DNA of 64,000 nucleotides from Sycon ciliatum (taxonomy: Eukaryota > Porifera > Calcarea > Leucosolenida > Sycettidae), in contig NC_088654.1 in NCBI RefSeq assembly GCF_964019385.1, forward strand, positions 25,442,941 through 25,506,940, in the 5' to 3' direction. Below the pieces are notes generated by a model. It saw only the letters and a program-made list of their open reading frames with translations, was not told the origin of the DNA and made no database searches. A program made the translations under genes and the position numbers. Position 1 is the stretch's first letter; each line of letters begins with the position of its first letter. Shown in pieces: positions 1 to 9,691 of the stretch.

Positions 1-1022
1 ATCTGGTGGACGATCCGTGCGAGTTGCAGTTCGGTCCCGTCTTGTTTCCTGAAGCCGGATTGGTTGGAGGGTAAGTGCGGTGCTATGTGATTGTACAGAC
101 GAGAGTGGACTATTTTTCTTGTGTTTTTGATATTATACTGAGCAGGGAGATGGGTCGGTAGTTGGTAGGATGAGAGGGGTTGCCCGACTTGGGGATGGGT
201 GTAATAGTTGCGTCTTTCCGATCCTGTGGTATTTCTCCGGTTCTGAAGGACAGATTGTAGAGACTAGTGAGAGCTGGGGAGATTTCCTTTGCAGTTTTTT
301 TCAGGGGCCGAGTTGGGATGTTGTCAAAGCCTGGGCTCTTGCCAGTGTCTAGACTGCTTAGAAGCTTCTTGACCTCTTCCACTGTTGCTGCTATTGTATT
401 TAGAGTATGACTGATGTCAGGGGTAGTGTTGATGTCTGGTGTAGTACAGGTGGTCTTGTCGATGGACTGTTGGCTTTGGGAGATAAAGAACTTGTTGAGA
501 GCTGTTGCCTTCTCCATAGCCGTGGCTGCAGTGGAGTTGGCTGTCGATAGTGTGGGAATTGTTTGCTTAGACGGTTTCTTCAGGCGCTTCAGTAGACGGT
601 GGAGGTTTGTACCCGTTGACGTTGTTTGCTGGACAAAATCAGACTTAGCCTGTCGCAAAAGAGCGGTTACTCGGTTACGCTGGGCTGTGTACAGTTTCCA
701 ATCTGAGTCTAGTTGGGTCGCCTTGTAGGTGCGGAACTGTTCGTGCTTTGTTTTGATCTGGCTGAGAAGATCCTTCGTCATCCAGGGACGAGTGGGCGTA
801 GTATTTTTGCGGGATTTGCTTCTGGTCACTTGGCAGTGGTGCACGGCTAGTTTCAGTATCTGGTCTCTCCAGAAGTTCCAGAATGAGGTTACTGGCTGAG
901 GGTCAGTGGGATGTGGATCGTACTGCAGATGGCAGGTAGCAAGAGCTTCACGCAGTGATGCAATGCGTTCCTCGCTCCACAACCAGTATGTGCTGGAGGT
1001 GCTCTGCTGTGTAGTACTGCTC
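1..1022 (-). pseudogene. LINE reverse transcriptase fragment (Jockey/CR1 supergroup)
   Basis: The minus strand reads as the region between endonuclease and reverse transcriptase of a non-LTR retrotransposon, followed by the first RT motifs: a basic linker, then G-K-S-P-G-F-D-N-I-P and N-Y-R-P-I-S-L-L-S. The frame is open from about 1022 to 110. There it breaks, and a second frame continues to the window edge with S-N-Q-S-G-F-R-K. The catalytic palm motif with its two Asp residues lies beyond the edge. The copy is 5' truncated against an ATT repeat and carries at least one frameshift, so it is dead. The supergroup follows from motif style only; the exact clade is not certain. Confidence 0.8.
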
Positions 1023-1025
1023 TCA

Positions 1026-1054
1026 TTTTTATTATTATTATTATTATTATTATT
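1026..1054. repeat. (TTA)n microsatellite
   Basis: About nine tandem ATT/TTA units sit exactly between the LINE fragment on the left and the terminal sequence of the Penelope-like element on the right. It may be a 3' tail or a target-derived repeat. Confidence 0.9.
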
Positions 1055-1182
1055 GGTAACCGCAATCAGTAATACCAGCTGGATCGACATTTGAGTACAC
1101 TGTATTCATGTATTGTAAAACTGTGGAGGCAATGTGCAATAAAACGATGAAAATGTGAAGAAATTGTGTAGAGAAAAAAAGG

Positions 1183-1220
1183 GATTCTAACAAGTTTTCG
1201 TACAACACTCATCAGGAATC
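1183..1220 (-). ncRNA. hammerhead ribozyme, minimal type I
   Basis: On the minus strand, stem I 5' strand GATTC is followed by the core CTGATGA, stem II GTG-TTG-TAC (three pairs closing a triloop), GAAA, a three-pair stem III (AAC with GTT, two-base loop), cleavage triplet TTA, and GAATC, which closes stem I. All invariant core bases are present. It lies 280 bases downstream of the endonuclease stop codon in a Penelope-like 3' region. Such elements are known to carry hammerheads with very short stem III in their terminal repeats. Cleavage is predicted 3' of the A at + strand position 1188. Activity is inferred, not shown. Confidence 0.8.
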
Positions 1221-1498
1221 TTCGTTGTACTAAAGGACACTGAAAACAAAATTGAACTATTATAGAAAATCTAAGTTAGAGAAATAACACTAAGAACAAC
1301 AGCAGTGAAATTTGCAAGTGTGAATTTTAACAATGAAAGCGAGAGCAATAACGAATGTGTGTACTAACACTAAACTTGCAACTGAAAAATGAACAAAGAA
1401 GAGAAAGAAAGAAGGAAGGACAAAGTGATAACAAATAACAGCAGTACATTATACCTAGAACATTATAGGCCAAGCTTGGCCGCACCAAACATGACACT

Positions 1499-2045
1499 TT
1501 ACTTGAACAATTTTAACCCAATTATACTATCCTTCTGTACACACAAATTAGGCTTATACAGACGCTGACAGATGGCTTCCAAAACTTTTAACTGCAGTCC
1601 ATAACCATGACGACCACGGCACAATACAGTGAATGAAGAGTCGGAATACGAATTGCAACAATCAGGACTAGCCAACAGATGATTGTACACTGAAGACTTG
1701 CTACCACTAAACCTACGCACAACACTAACATTCTCACCGGCACTCTCACGATCACTACAATCGTCGCTCTCCGACTCATTGCTCCCTTCACCGTCCGTCC
1801 CATCATCTGCTTCCTCTGCGCTCTCTCTGTTATCCCGCCTGACATGGTCCATTGAACGGGACTCGGCCGTCACCCTGCTCTCACGTCCCTCCTTGCGCCC
1901 TTGTCCGTTGAGGGCGTAGTTTCTGTTGTAGTTGGCTGTTGACCGTCTTGGTCTTTCAATAGTGGACCTGATTGAGGCATCCGCAGAGGAGCTTGCTGCA
2001 GAGCCTGCATTGCCATCAGTGTAACTGCTGCAGTTTTCGAAGTGC
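1499..2045 (-). pseudogene. C-terminal half of Penelope-type GIY-YIG endonuclease (copy 1)
   Basis: The frame runs from the microsatellite to a stop at 1499. It has a Ser/Asp/Glu-rich linker, then a C-terminal module of about 65 residues: K-S-S-V-Y-N-H-L-L, a Pro-Asp-Cys, F-T-V-L-C-R-G-R, L-K-V-L-E-A-I and L-C-V-Q-K-D. The Glu in L-E-A is the candidate metal-binding residue of GIY-YIG nucleases. Three more copies in the window (16.2, 40.0 and 54.0 kb) share this module. The N-terminal half with the Y-V-G motif is absent from this copy. Confidence 0.65.
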
Positions 2046-2106
<61 letters not shown>

Positions 2107-2114
2107 TGTGCTCA

Positions 2115-2142
<28 letters not shown>
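2046..2142. repeat. (TG)n microsatellite, left flank of RTE-like LINE
   Basis: An almost pure TG tract with one short interruption near 2105. Together with the tract at 5583 it brackets the RTE-like LINE, with TG on the same strand on both sides. This suggests that the element inserted into a TG repeat. Confidence 0.95.
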
Positions 2143-2146
<4 letters not shown>

Positions 2147-2825
2147 TGACAATCCGGTAGCGCATGGCGACCATTGCGTGATCCGTACCACACTCAGCAC
2201 TGTGTATAACCTGTGAGTCCAAACATCGTTGCCAGTGATTTCTTGGAATAATGACGTAGTCAATGCAATGCTGTGTTTTGGTGCGGGGGTGTTGCCAAGT
2301 CCATCGTGTGTCGTATTCTTTCTGGAACCAAGTATTACAAATCATTGCCTCATTTGTGAGCAAGAAACTCATCAGCTCCTGTCCAGAAGAATTTGCCACT
2401 CCATGTCCAAACGGGCCACGCACGTAACTCCAGTCATCGTCAGCATGTAAACGTGTACCCACACGCGCGTTGAAATCTCCCAGTAGGATGTACTGTTCAG
2501 TTGCTGGGACGCCAGTGATAGCTTGTTGAAGGGCGCCATAGAAAGACTCCTTCAGGGTCTTCGAGCTACTGAAAGTTGGAGCATACGCACTCATCACTGT
2601 CACCCAGACGCTGTCACCGCCCTGGAGAGTAAATAGTAGTCGAGCTGACACCAAACGTGATCCGTGGGCTGTCCATTGACAGCCGCCAGCACGCCACGCT
2701 TCGATCGCGTCGCCGTTCAAAACAATACAAACACCTTCGCCACGACGGAAAGAAATTTCGCCAGCATTATTGTCATCGCGAGGGACTGGTCGTCCTGAGG
2801 CCAGCACAACAGCTCTAAACATGGA
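2143..2825 (-). pseudogene. APE-type endonuclease of the RTE-like LINE (inverted, 5' truncated)
   Basis: The minus-strand frame has endonuclease/exonuclease/phosphatase-fold motifs of APE-type LINE nucleases: L-L-G-D-F-N-A-R-V-G, a central W-T-W-Q-H-P, C-I-D-Y-V-I-I and the terminal T-D-H-A-M-V. The N-terminal strands with the first catalytic Asn and Glu are lost at the inversion point. The apparent start Met at 2822 is a by-product of the junction. The fragment cannot be translated as one protein with the RT part because it lies on the opposite strand. Confidence 0.85.
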
Positions 2826-5534
2826 GTGCCGAGGTTTGATGTCTCCAAGTTCCGTGATACACTGGCTCGGGGAAGAAACGTAGACTGCGAGTTGATCCGG
2901 GAATATCAGACCAAGACGGAGACAGTATTGAATGGGAAGTTATCATCACCCATCACCACTACTGGGGAGCATTGGCATGTTCTCCGTGACACGCTTACTG
3001 AAGCGGCAGGGGATGTCCTCGGCCGTAGCAAACGCAGGCAACCAGACTGGTACGTGGACAGCCGGGAAATCATCCAACCTCTACTTGCCAGACGGAACGA
3101 GTTGTACTCCCGATGGATCAAGACTGGCCAGTCCAACAATCCAGTACTGGTAGAATTCCGGAGGGCTCGAGGAGAGGCCCGCGCCGCTGTGCGAAGGGCG
3201 AAAAATGACTGGTTCGTGGCCAAGGCAGCGGAGTTGGAACAGTCACGTTTCAGCTCAGCCCACGTATGGTCTTGTATTCACGATATGCAGGCCGCACGGC
3301 AAGGCTTGCGCAGTAAGGCAACTGTGCCTATACGTGATCTGAACAACAACATATGCAAGTCTCGAGCAGAGCAGGGTACGCAGTGGCGACGGCACTTTGC
3401 CAACATACTTAATGTCGCGTCCGTGTTTGACCCAGAGGAGATTGATCAGCTAGAGGCCAGGGATCCAGTCCCAGAGCTCGATGACCTGCCAACTGCTGAG
3501 GAGCTACAGCGAGCTATAAGCAAACTACGCAATGGAAAGGCGGCCGGTGAGTCAGGCATCCTACCGGAGATGATCAAGTACAGTGGCCAGAGGTTCAGTG
3601 AGTCTCTGTTGGAACTCCTCCATCGCGTCTGGAATGATGGCACAGTACCGCAGGAATGGGTCGACTGTAATCTTATACCCATTCCCAAGAAAGGCGACCT
3701 GAGTCGCTGCGATAATTGGCGAGGCATTTCCCTCTTGGATGTTGCCGGTAAAGTACTTGCCCGCATTGTGCAGACTCGCCTGCAATCTATGGCTGAGTCC
3801 TTCTTACCAGACACTCAGTGTGGTTTTCGACGAGGGCGATCCTGTACGGATATGATATTTGTGGTCCGCCAGATGGTGGAGAAGGCATTTGAACATCGAG
3901 GGAAAGCTTTCCTCCTGTTCATCGACCTCCGCAAGGCTTATGACTCTGTCAGTCGGGATTGCCTGTGGCGCGTACTGGAGAAAGCTGGTGTTCCTCCCCG
4001 TCTCCTATCCATTGTTCAGTCCTTCCACACCTCTATGCAGGCTACAATTTGCGTTGATGGTGATAGACTCGATCCATTTGCTGTGAGGAATGGCCTCCGT
4101 CAAGGTTGCTCCATGGCTCCCACATTATTTAACATCTTCATGTGGGCAGTCTTCCAACGGTGGTATGCCCGCGTCGCAGATATCCCCGGAGCTGGTGTTC
4201 CGATTCATACTAATGCAAGGCAACGTCTGTTCTTCCGACGACACCGCACAGACACTAGACGTTCCATCCTTGACTGCCAATTTGCAGATGACTCTGCCCT
4301 GATGGCCACGCGTCGGGAGGCAATAGAGACTTGCCTAACGGCATTTGTTGAGGTGGCAGGTGCATTCGGTCTCAAAGTTAACCTAGAGAAAACCAAGCTC
4401 ATGGTCACCGGTCATCATGTTACTGAAGAGGATGTGCGCCCGCTGATGTTGAATGGCCATGCGGTGGAGGTGGTCTCTGAGTTTCGCTACCTCGGAACTA
4501 ATATCCACGCTGATGGCCGCTGCTCCCGGGATATCGAGTCCAGGATAGCTGCTGCATCACGTGCCTTTGGCGTTCTGAGTCGCCCAGTGTTTCGGGATAA
4601 CAATCTAACGCTGGCCACCAAGCGAACAGTGTTTGAGGCGTGTGTGCTGAGCTTGCTGCTGTATGCGTCTGAGTGCTGGGTACCACTCCAAGCCGATATT
4701 GCCAAGCTGTCATCTTTTTACATGAGATGCCTCCGCACCATCATGGGTGTGTCACGCTCTGACGTCTGGGACTTCCACATCAGCAACACCACCATCCTGG
4801 AGCAGTGGAATGATGCCAGACCCCTGCCCATCAAGGACCGGATTGTGCAACGCCGTTTGGAATGGTTTGGCCACGTTATGCGCATGGATATGGAACGGAC
4901 ACCCCGGGTTGTTCTGTTCGGCTGCCGACCGGAGACCCGACCTGCATGCGGCCCACGAAAGCGCTGGCGAGACGCTCTGAGTCCGGATCTACAGCGATGT
5001 GACGTACAGGACTCTTGGCCAGAAGATACCCAGTCACGACCAGGGTGGAGGAACATCTACCGTGAGCTGGAACCAGCTTCGTCACCAGTGCGTAATGTGC
5101 AATGTCTTGTCTGCCGACGCGTATTTAGCAGGCCTTCGGACAAGCGCCGTCACAAGTGCTTGGATGAAAGGGCCAAGCCCATAGCAGAGCAGCGCGGTGC
5201 AGTGCAATGTCCCCAATGTCAACGGTGGCTACGCAGCCGTGGTGGGCTATCGCGGCATAAATGCACACCCCATGATCCTCAGCCCCGTGAAGACCATCCC
5301 CAGGCTATTGCAAGGGACTGTTGCGCAGCTCACTGCCCCACATGTGACCGCTGTTTCGCCAGACCGTCTGACAGATCACGACACAAATGCCACCGTAGTA
5401 CGCATCGCCCGACTGCAGCAACACGATTGACATTTGAATGGTCCTGCCCCGACTGTGGCCGCCGTTTTCGCCGCGGGAGCGACCTCACCCGACACAGGTG
5501 CCAGCGGCCTCCCTCCTCCCCGGTTCTCTCTTAA
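2826..5534 (+). CDS. RTE-like reverse transcriptase with four C-terminal C2H2 fingers
   Basis: This 902-residue frame has no internal stop. Reverse transcriptase motifs are in order: G-K-A-A-G-E-S-G-I near residue 238, N-W-R-G-I-S-L-L near 299, L-F-I-D-L-R-K-A-Y-D near 361, G-L-R-Q-G-C near 422, and the catalytic F-A-D-D near 485. Next comes the RTE-typical R-L-E-W-F-G-H-V-M-R-M. Residues 759 to 893 hold four C2H2 zinc fingers, each ending in R-H-K-C or R-H-R-C (one S-R-H-K-C), so the last ligand is Cys. It would copy element RNA at the nicked target; the fingers may help recognise nucleic acid. The 5' inversion removes the normal start and the endonuclease, so the copy cannot move alone. Confidence 0.85.
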   Translation: MPRFDVSKFRDTLARGRNVDCELIREYQTKTETVLNGKLSSPITTTGEHWHVLRDTLTEAAGDVLGRSKRRQPDWYVDSREIIQPLLARRNELYSRWIKTGQSNNPVLVEFRRARGEARAAVRRAKNDWFVAKAAELEQSRFSSAHVWSCIHDMQAARQGLRSKATVPIRDLNNNICKSRAEQGTQWRRHFANILNVASVFDPEEIDQLEARDPVPELDDLPTAEELQRAISKLRNGKAAGESGILPEMIKYSGQRFSESLLELLHRVWNDGTVPQEWVDCNLIPIPKKGDLSRCDNWRGISLLDVAGKVLARIVQTRLQSMAESFLPDTQCGFRRGRSCTDMIFVVRQMVEKAFEHRGKAFLLFIDLRKAYDSVSRDCLWRVLEKAGVPPRLLSIVQSFHTSMQATICVDGDRLDPFAVRNGLRQGCSMAPTLFNIFMWAVFQRWYARVADIPGAGVPIHTNARQRLFFRRHRTDTRRSILDCQFADDSALMATRREAIETCLTAFVEVAGAFGLKVNLEKTKLMVTGHHVTEEDVRPLMLNGHAVEVVSEFRYLGTNIHADGRCSRDIESRIAAASRAFGVLSRPVFRDNNLTLATKRTVFEACVLSLLLYASECWVPLQADIAKLSSFYMRCLRTIMGVSRSDVWDFHISNTTILEQWNDARPLPIKDRIVQRRLEWFGHVMRMDMERTPRVVLFGCRPETRPACGPRKRWRDALSPDLQRCDVQDSWPEDTQSRPGWRNIYRELEPASSPVRNVQCLVCRRVFSRPSDKRRHKCLDERAKPIAEQRGAVQCPQCQRWLRSRGGLSRHKCTPHDPQPREDHPQAIARDCCAAHCPTCDRCFARPSDRSRHKCHRSTHRPTAATRLTFEWSCPDCGRRFRRGSDLTRHRCQRPPSSPVLS

Positions 5535-5580
5535 GGAGAGCCACGTGGCCCTTGTGGCAGTGCTGAACAGGAACAGGAAC

Positions 5581-5733
<153 letters not shown>

Positions 5734-6709
5734 ATGCGTAACGTTACGGCCTGTATTGAATTGTGTACTTTGAAGTTATTTGTGGCAGCTCAAATTAGAA
5801 AAGATAGTAAATATCCCTGTTGCAATCAACATATCACGTATAATGACATAATTACTCAATCTGCGGACAGCATGCTGTAATGACATAATTATTACTTTAT
5901 TGGAATTTGAAAAATAAATTCAAGTAACCATGACAATATTACATGTGTTACGTGCGTGGAAATATGTCGCTAAGCCAATAAGCCGATCGTTATGATATCA
6001 GCTGAGCCACTAAGGAAATATCACGATCGTTTCAGCCCTAGGACTCTATGAGCATGCGCACTGAGAGAGAGGATGTTGATTTTGAGAGAGACGAAGTTTC
6101 CTTTTACTTGTGGGATTTTGTCTTTGCTTCTGGAGTGAATTGTAATTCTTTTCTTTGACTGCTGTGGAAATAAATAATCCTAAGAAATCCTGCAAGCAAG
6201 CAGGTTACAATACCAGCGATCTATATCTTTGTGCATAGATTGGTGTTTCTTCGTGTCGTATGTTTATCCTCATATTTCCAGCTTTGCAATAGTTGTTGGG
6301 GGTAGATAAAAGTGTGTTTGACGTGGTGTCCATTTAAAATCAGTTGAGTCAAATGGCCTGGAATAGCGCTTCCGATCATTGGTCATAGCACAGCCATGCA
6401 GATTTGGCTAAGAGCAAAACATATTGTAGACTCAATGTGACAACGTTTTCGAATCAAAACACCTAGACAGAATGTGAATTTGACCCCGCTCCTGTTTTTC
6501 GTGTGATCTCTGATAAGCTTCTGCAGCCTCTACAAATGATGCACTATATTGCCAGGTGGAAATTGGGCCAAGTGTTTTGCTACACCTGTGGCATATGGAA
6601 AGGGTTTCTAAAATCCCATTTCGAAAGTTAAGTTTGGATGAACTTTCAACTTCTTTTCATTTCTATCAAATTAAAAAAAAATTATTGCTGTTTTATCACG
6701 ACTCTGCAG
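5734..6709. other. unannotated sequence upstream of the first visible host exon
   Basis: AT-rich sequence with no long frame and no recognisable repeat. The last 40 bases are a polypyrimidine tract ending in CTGCAG, which is the acceptor of the exon at 6710. It is probably intron. Confidence 0.5.
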
Positions 6710-7012
6710 TTCCTCCTGCGCCAATTGTCAATTCTGCAAGGCCACTAGCCACCGAGGTGACAATTCACCTAACACGTGTAAAAGGAAATTATCACTTGTC
6801 CAACTTCTGCTGTTACTTCACAAGGCAATCGGTGTCCGACATACATATGTCAAACTTGTCAAGTGTCCTGATCTGCAACAAGACCAGTCCTGTTGTCCTT
6901 TCACCGGTTGAAGAAGATGCAACATATATATATCACTGTGTTGCTAGAAACACGTATAATGCATTGGATGGAAATGCTACAGAACAAAAAATGTTCAGTA
7001 CAACAGCAACAG
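6710..7012 (+). CDS. host exon A1: Cys-containing FN3-like domain
   Basis: Acceptor CTGCAG and donor GTAGGG bound a 303-base symmetrical phase-1 exon. The domain starts V-P-P-A-P. The strand B region lacks the FN3 Trp; strand C carries N-F-C-C-Y-F-T; a third Cys is in L-I-C-N-K-T; strand F has E-E-D-A-T-Y, which replaces the usual L-x-P-x-T-x-Y; a fourth Cys follows in Y-H-C-V-A. There are three N-glycosylation sequons. It is the first visible domain; upstream exons must exist outside the window or be unrecognised. Confidence 0.85.
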
Positions 7013-8255
7013 GTAGGGAGCCGGTATCAGAGATTTGTTGCAGAATATGCAGAGAGCAGACTAGCAAACCCTGCAGCTGTGTTCTGGGGAAATAAGGAGA
7101 GTTGAAGTACAATAATGCTGCAGTATGGAGTGCTGCATACTGGCATGTTGCCAATGCACTTGACATGCTCTCCTCCGCTTTGTACACTTCCTTTAAAATC
7201 CTCTAAGTGGTAGTATCCCGAAACTCCTAAGGTCCCCCATCAATCATCGCCTTGAGGCAAGCTGATTGAAGGCTTGTGCACATGGGTCCTGGAAGGTAGG
7301 TTTTCACCCAAGTTGTGCTGGCTCAAACATCAACTAAGGTTCCCTGAAAGACAGCACCAGCTTTTTGGGACTCCCACTTTATGTGTTGAGAGCTTTTTGC
7401 TCACTTCGTTTCACATTGCTAGCCATTCTTGCATGTGTGAACTGCTACTCGGGATGTGTATGATGAGACGGGGTGCATACTGCATACTGTTGGTCATTGC
7501 ATCATCACTGCATCACTTTAACCTTTGCATTGCTGAGCCCATAGTATTACACAACAGTATTACGTGATGAGTGTACATCGCGCATTGATGAGAATTAACA
7601 GGGCGTGCATATGTTCATATGCCCGTTAATTCTTACTCGATTCCCAATCGAAATAATGTAGGGCGATGCGAAAGCTCTCAGCTTGCAATCGGATCAATAT
7701 TCGTTGATTTATGATGCTCCATAGACAAGCATACCCACACGAAACCAACGACTATTGTGCAGTGAGTGGGTGCTTGATTTTCTTCTTTCTGTGTTTTTTT
7801 CAACGTGGTGCCACGACTACTCCGAGATATTGACCTGCGGGAGTGTTCAAAAAACATTTGACCTCGATACAACCGAGGAGAGTCAAATGGCGGCTGAAAG
7901 AAAACTTTCTTTTGATTTTTGCAAACGCGACTTTGGGACAAATTCGCTTAGTTCTAAATCTTGTCTCCTGTCATGGGAAGACTTATGGTTCAGCTCCTCT
8001 TTTTCCTGGTTGTAGTAGCTTTCCAGGAAGCCAAAGACCATGAAATATGGAGAATGTGGATGACTGAGCTACGGCCTTTTACCTGCAGTATGTTTTTAGT
8101 AAAAATGACCCGTTTTCTCTGATCCTTAGGGCCCTGGCAGCAGTATACGCATACATACACCGGTACACCGCATGCACTCGATTGTTTAGTGAATGCTTCA
8201 GACTATTTTGATAGCTGGATTGCCTTGCTAGTGCTAAGCTTGATGTACATGATGA
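7013..8255. other. intron sequence with a short hairpin
   Basis: No gene-like frame is supported. An inverted repeat at about 7591-7637 (GAATTAACAGGGC with GCCCGTTAATTC) is the only structure noticed; it may be a miniature palindrome. Confidence 0.5.
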
Positions 8256-8785
8256 CTAGGCGCCAGGCGCGAACTGATGGTGGTGAGAAGGAGAGCTCTG
8301 TGCCAGAACTTTGCAGCTTAGAGAGCGTGTGCGGGCAGGCGTGTGTTTACCGCCATATTGCCAGGTGTGTCTTTACCACCATATTTATCAACCATAAGTA
8401 CAGCTGCAGTGGTGTCTTCAACTTCATTCTCCCGAGTCAAGCTCAGTATGAAAGACATCCAAGAAGAAGATTGCCTGATGAGTCCAGCGGGGACGAAACG
8501 TACGTCGCAATCGAGCTATGTTGTTGCTGTGTCATCTTCTATGTGCCATGCACTACTTGATGTTCCAGCCTGCTATGTCGGATACCGCCAACCATGCATT
8601 GAGTAGGCGCCAGGCACTAACTGATGGTGGTGGTTGTGAGAAGGAGAGCTCTGTGCCAGAACTTTGCAGCTTAGAGAGCGAGTGTGGGCAGGTGTGTTTT
8701 CCGCCATATTGCCAGGTGTGTCTTTACCACCATATTCATCAACCATAAGTACAGCTGCAGTGGTGTCTTCAACTTCATTCTCCCG
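8256..8785 (+). repeat. retrozyme-like direct repeat (two partial units, period about 346)
   Basis: Blocks at about 8256-8435 and 8602-8785 are near-identical direct repeats, with the same GGCGCCAGGC start and the same CATTCTCCCGAG end. The first block runs on into a hammerhead ribozyme at 8469. The second is interrupted where its ribozyme should follow, close to the MITE at 8807. Tandem units of a few hundred bases that each carry a hammerhead are the hallmark of animal retrozymes, small non-coding retroelements. Assignment to that class is an inference from this layout. Confidence 0.6.
8469..8512 (+). ncRNA. hammerhead ribozyme, minimal type I
   Basis: Stem I GATTGC pairs with GCAATC (six pairs). 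The core is CTGATGA. Stem II is GTCC/GGAC around AGCGG. GAAA follows, then a three-pair stem III (A-C-G with C-G-T, loop TA) and the cleavage triplet GTC. All invariant core bases are present and all three helices are fully paired. Cleavage is predicted after C8506. The strand is that of the host gene, so the ribozyme would also be present in the pre-mRNA intron. The very short stem III matches retrozyme and Penelope-type hammerheads, which work best in tandem. Confidence 0.88.
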
Positions 8786-8806
8786 AGGGCTGAAAGGGCT
8801 AACGAG

Positions 8807-9078
8807 TACCGTAAAAGCCCCTGTATACGCCCACTCAAAATTACGCCCACCCTCCGTGTACACGCCCAGTCAGGGGAAGTCAACACTTTTGTTTCGAAAT
8901 GGCGCCCATGCCCATGTATACACCCAGGTATGCCTGCAACACCAGTACATGTACAAATACTGATACCCAATACATACTGCTATCCCTACTCCAAGTATAT
9001 GCCGTGCCCTTGTATACGCCCAGGAAACCGAGGTTGCTATTCTATACGCCCGGGGCCTATACACGGGCTTTTACGGTA
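8807..9078. mobile_element. palindromic MITE with CCGTAAAAGCCC ends
   Basis: The terminal inverted repeat begins TACCGTAAAAGCCC on the left and reads the same on the opposite strand at the right end (GGGCTTTTACGGTA). The interior repeats short GTATACGCCC motifs. A TA duplication fits a Tc1/mariner-superfamily MITE. It has no coding capacity. Confidence 0.75.
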
Positions 9079-9121
9079 AAGCGAAAGTTCCAAACGAAAC
9101 TTTGCACTTTACAGTATTGCC

Positions 9122-9257
9122 CTTCTCCTTCTATCTCTATCTCTATCTCCATCCCACTTTATATCTATCTCTATCTATCTATCTCTCTCTATCTCCATCT
9201 CTATCTCTATCTCTCTCTCTCTCTCTATGTCTATCTATCTCTATCTATCTTTATCTA
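9122..9257. repeat. (CTATCT)n microsatellite
   Basis: Imperfect CTATCT/CTCT repeats, with a short second tract at about 9355-9380 just before the next exon. Confidence 0.9.
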
Positions 9258-9305
9258 ACATAATCAAGTAGCTCCACTGTCCGAAGAGTGAAGAGCGAGA
9301 GGGGA

Positions 9306-9355
9306 AGCTGTGTCGCAACTCCGAGTTTCACGTAGTCACGATTATTAGCTAACTG
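9306..9355 (-). ncRNA. decayed hammerhead relative
   Basis: The minus strand aligns with the hammerhead at 26405: GTGAAACTC followed by GGAGTT and, upstream, CTAATAA in place of CTGATGA. The stem II position can still pair (CGT/ACG). Two changed core bases and poor stem I pairing predict no activity. Confidence 0.4.
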
Positions 9356-9400
9356 AATCTATCTCTATTTCTATCTCTCTATTCACCTCATTATGGACAG

Positions 9401-9691
9401 CTCCAAGTGTGGCACCTGGCAACTTTATCTTGGACTCCAGAACAGCAACAACAGTAACACTCAGCTGGACTGCTGTAGACCCATACAAGCTGAATGGAAA
9501 GCTGGTTGCATACCATGTTGACTGTGCACATCAGAATGGCAGCCATGTGACATCGGCCAGTACCAGCCACACCCATGCAACACTCTCAGGACTAACTTTT
9601 GATACAACATACAACTTATCACTGGTCGCTGAATCAACCGGTGGTACCGGCAGCTACGAGAGTCGCCTGCAAAGTTCTACCACCCAGGATG
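9401..9691 (+). CDS. host exon F1: canonical FN3 domain
   Basis: The acceptor is ATGGACAG and the donor GTAAGA; the exon is 291 bases, phase 1-1. It shows the FN3 pattern A-P-S-V-A-P, T-V-T-L-S-W (strand B Trp), L-N-G-K-L-V-A-Y-H-V (strand C) and L-T-F-D-T-T-Y-N-L-S-L-V-A (strand F). It joins in frame to the exons at 6710 and 15549 through a split Ala codon on each side. Confidence 0.9.

Larger units (their letters stand above)
1057..2045 (-). mobile_element. Penelope-like element copy 1, 3' end
   Basis: Read on the minus strand, the segment has the C-terminal half of a GIY-YIG-type endonuclease (2045 to 1499), about 440 bases of 3' untranslated sequence containing a hammerhead ribozyme, and a terminal block (about 1190-1057) that recurs as both arms of the palindrome at 39290-39440. 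The block's start, ATGTCGATCCAGCTGGT, also happens to translate. The 5' part of the element is missing; the cut end abuts the TG microsatellite at 2046. Penelope-like retroelements encode an RT and a C-terminal GIY-YIG nuclease, but no RT of this type is visible here. Confidence 0.7.

Noticed and set aside
2360-2400. CTGATGA on the minus strand as a possible hammerhead core
   Set aside because: It encodes the endonuclease residues E-L-M-S and has no GAAA or pairing stems at the right distance. The same reasoning removed matches at about 14291, 16383, 17727, 20312, 20357, 20845, 30541, 47351, 52691, 57725 and 58379.
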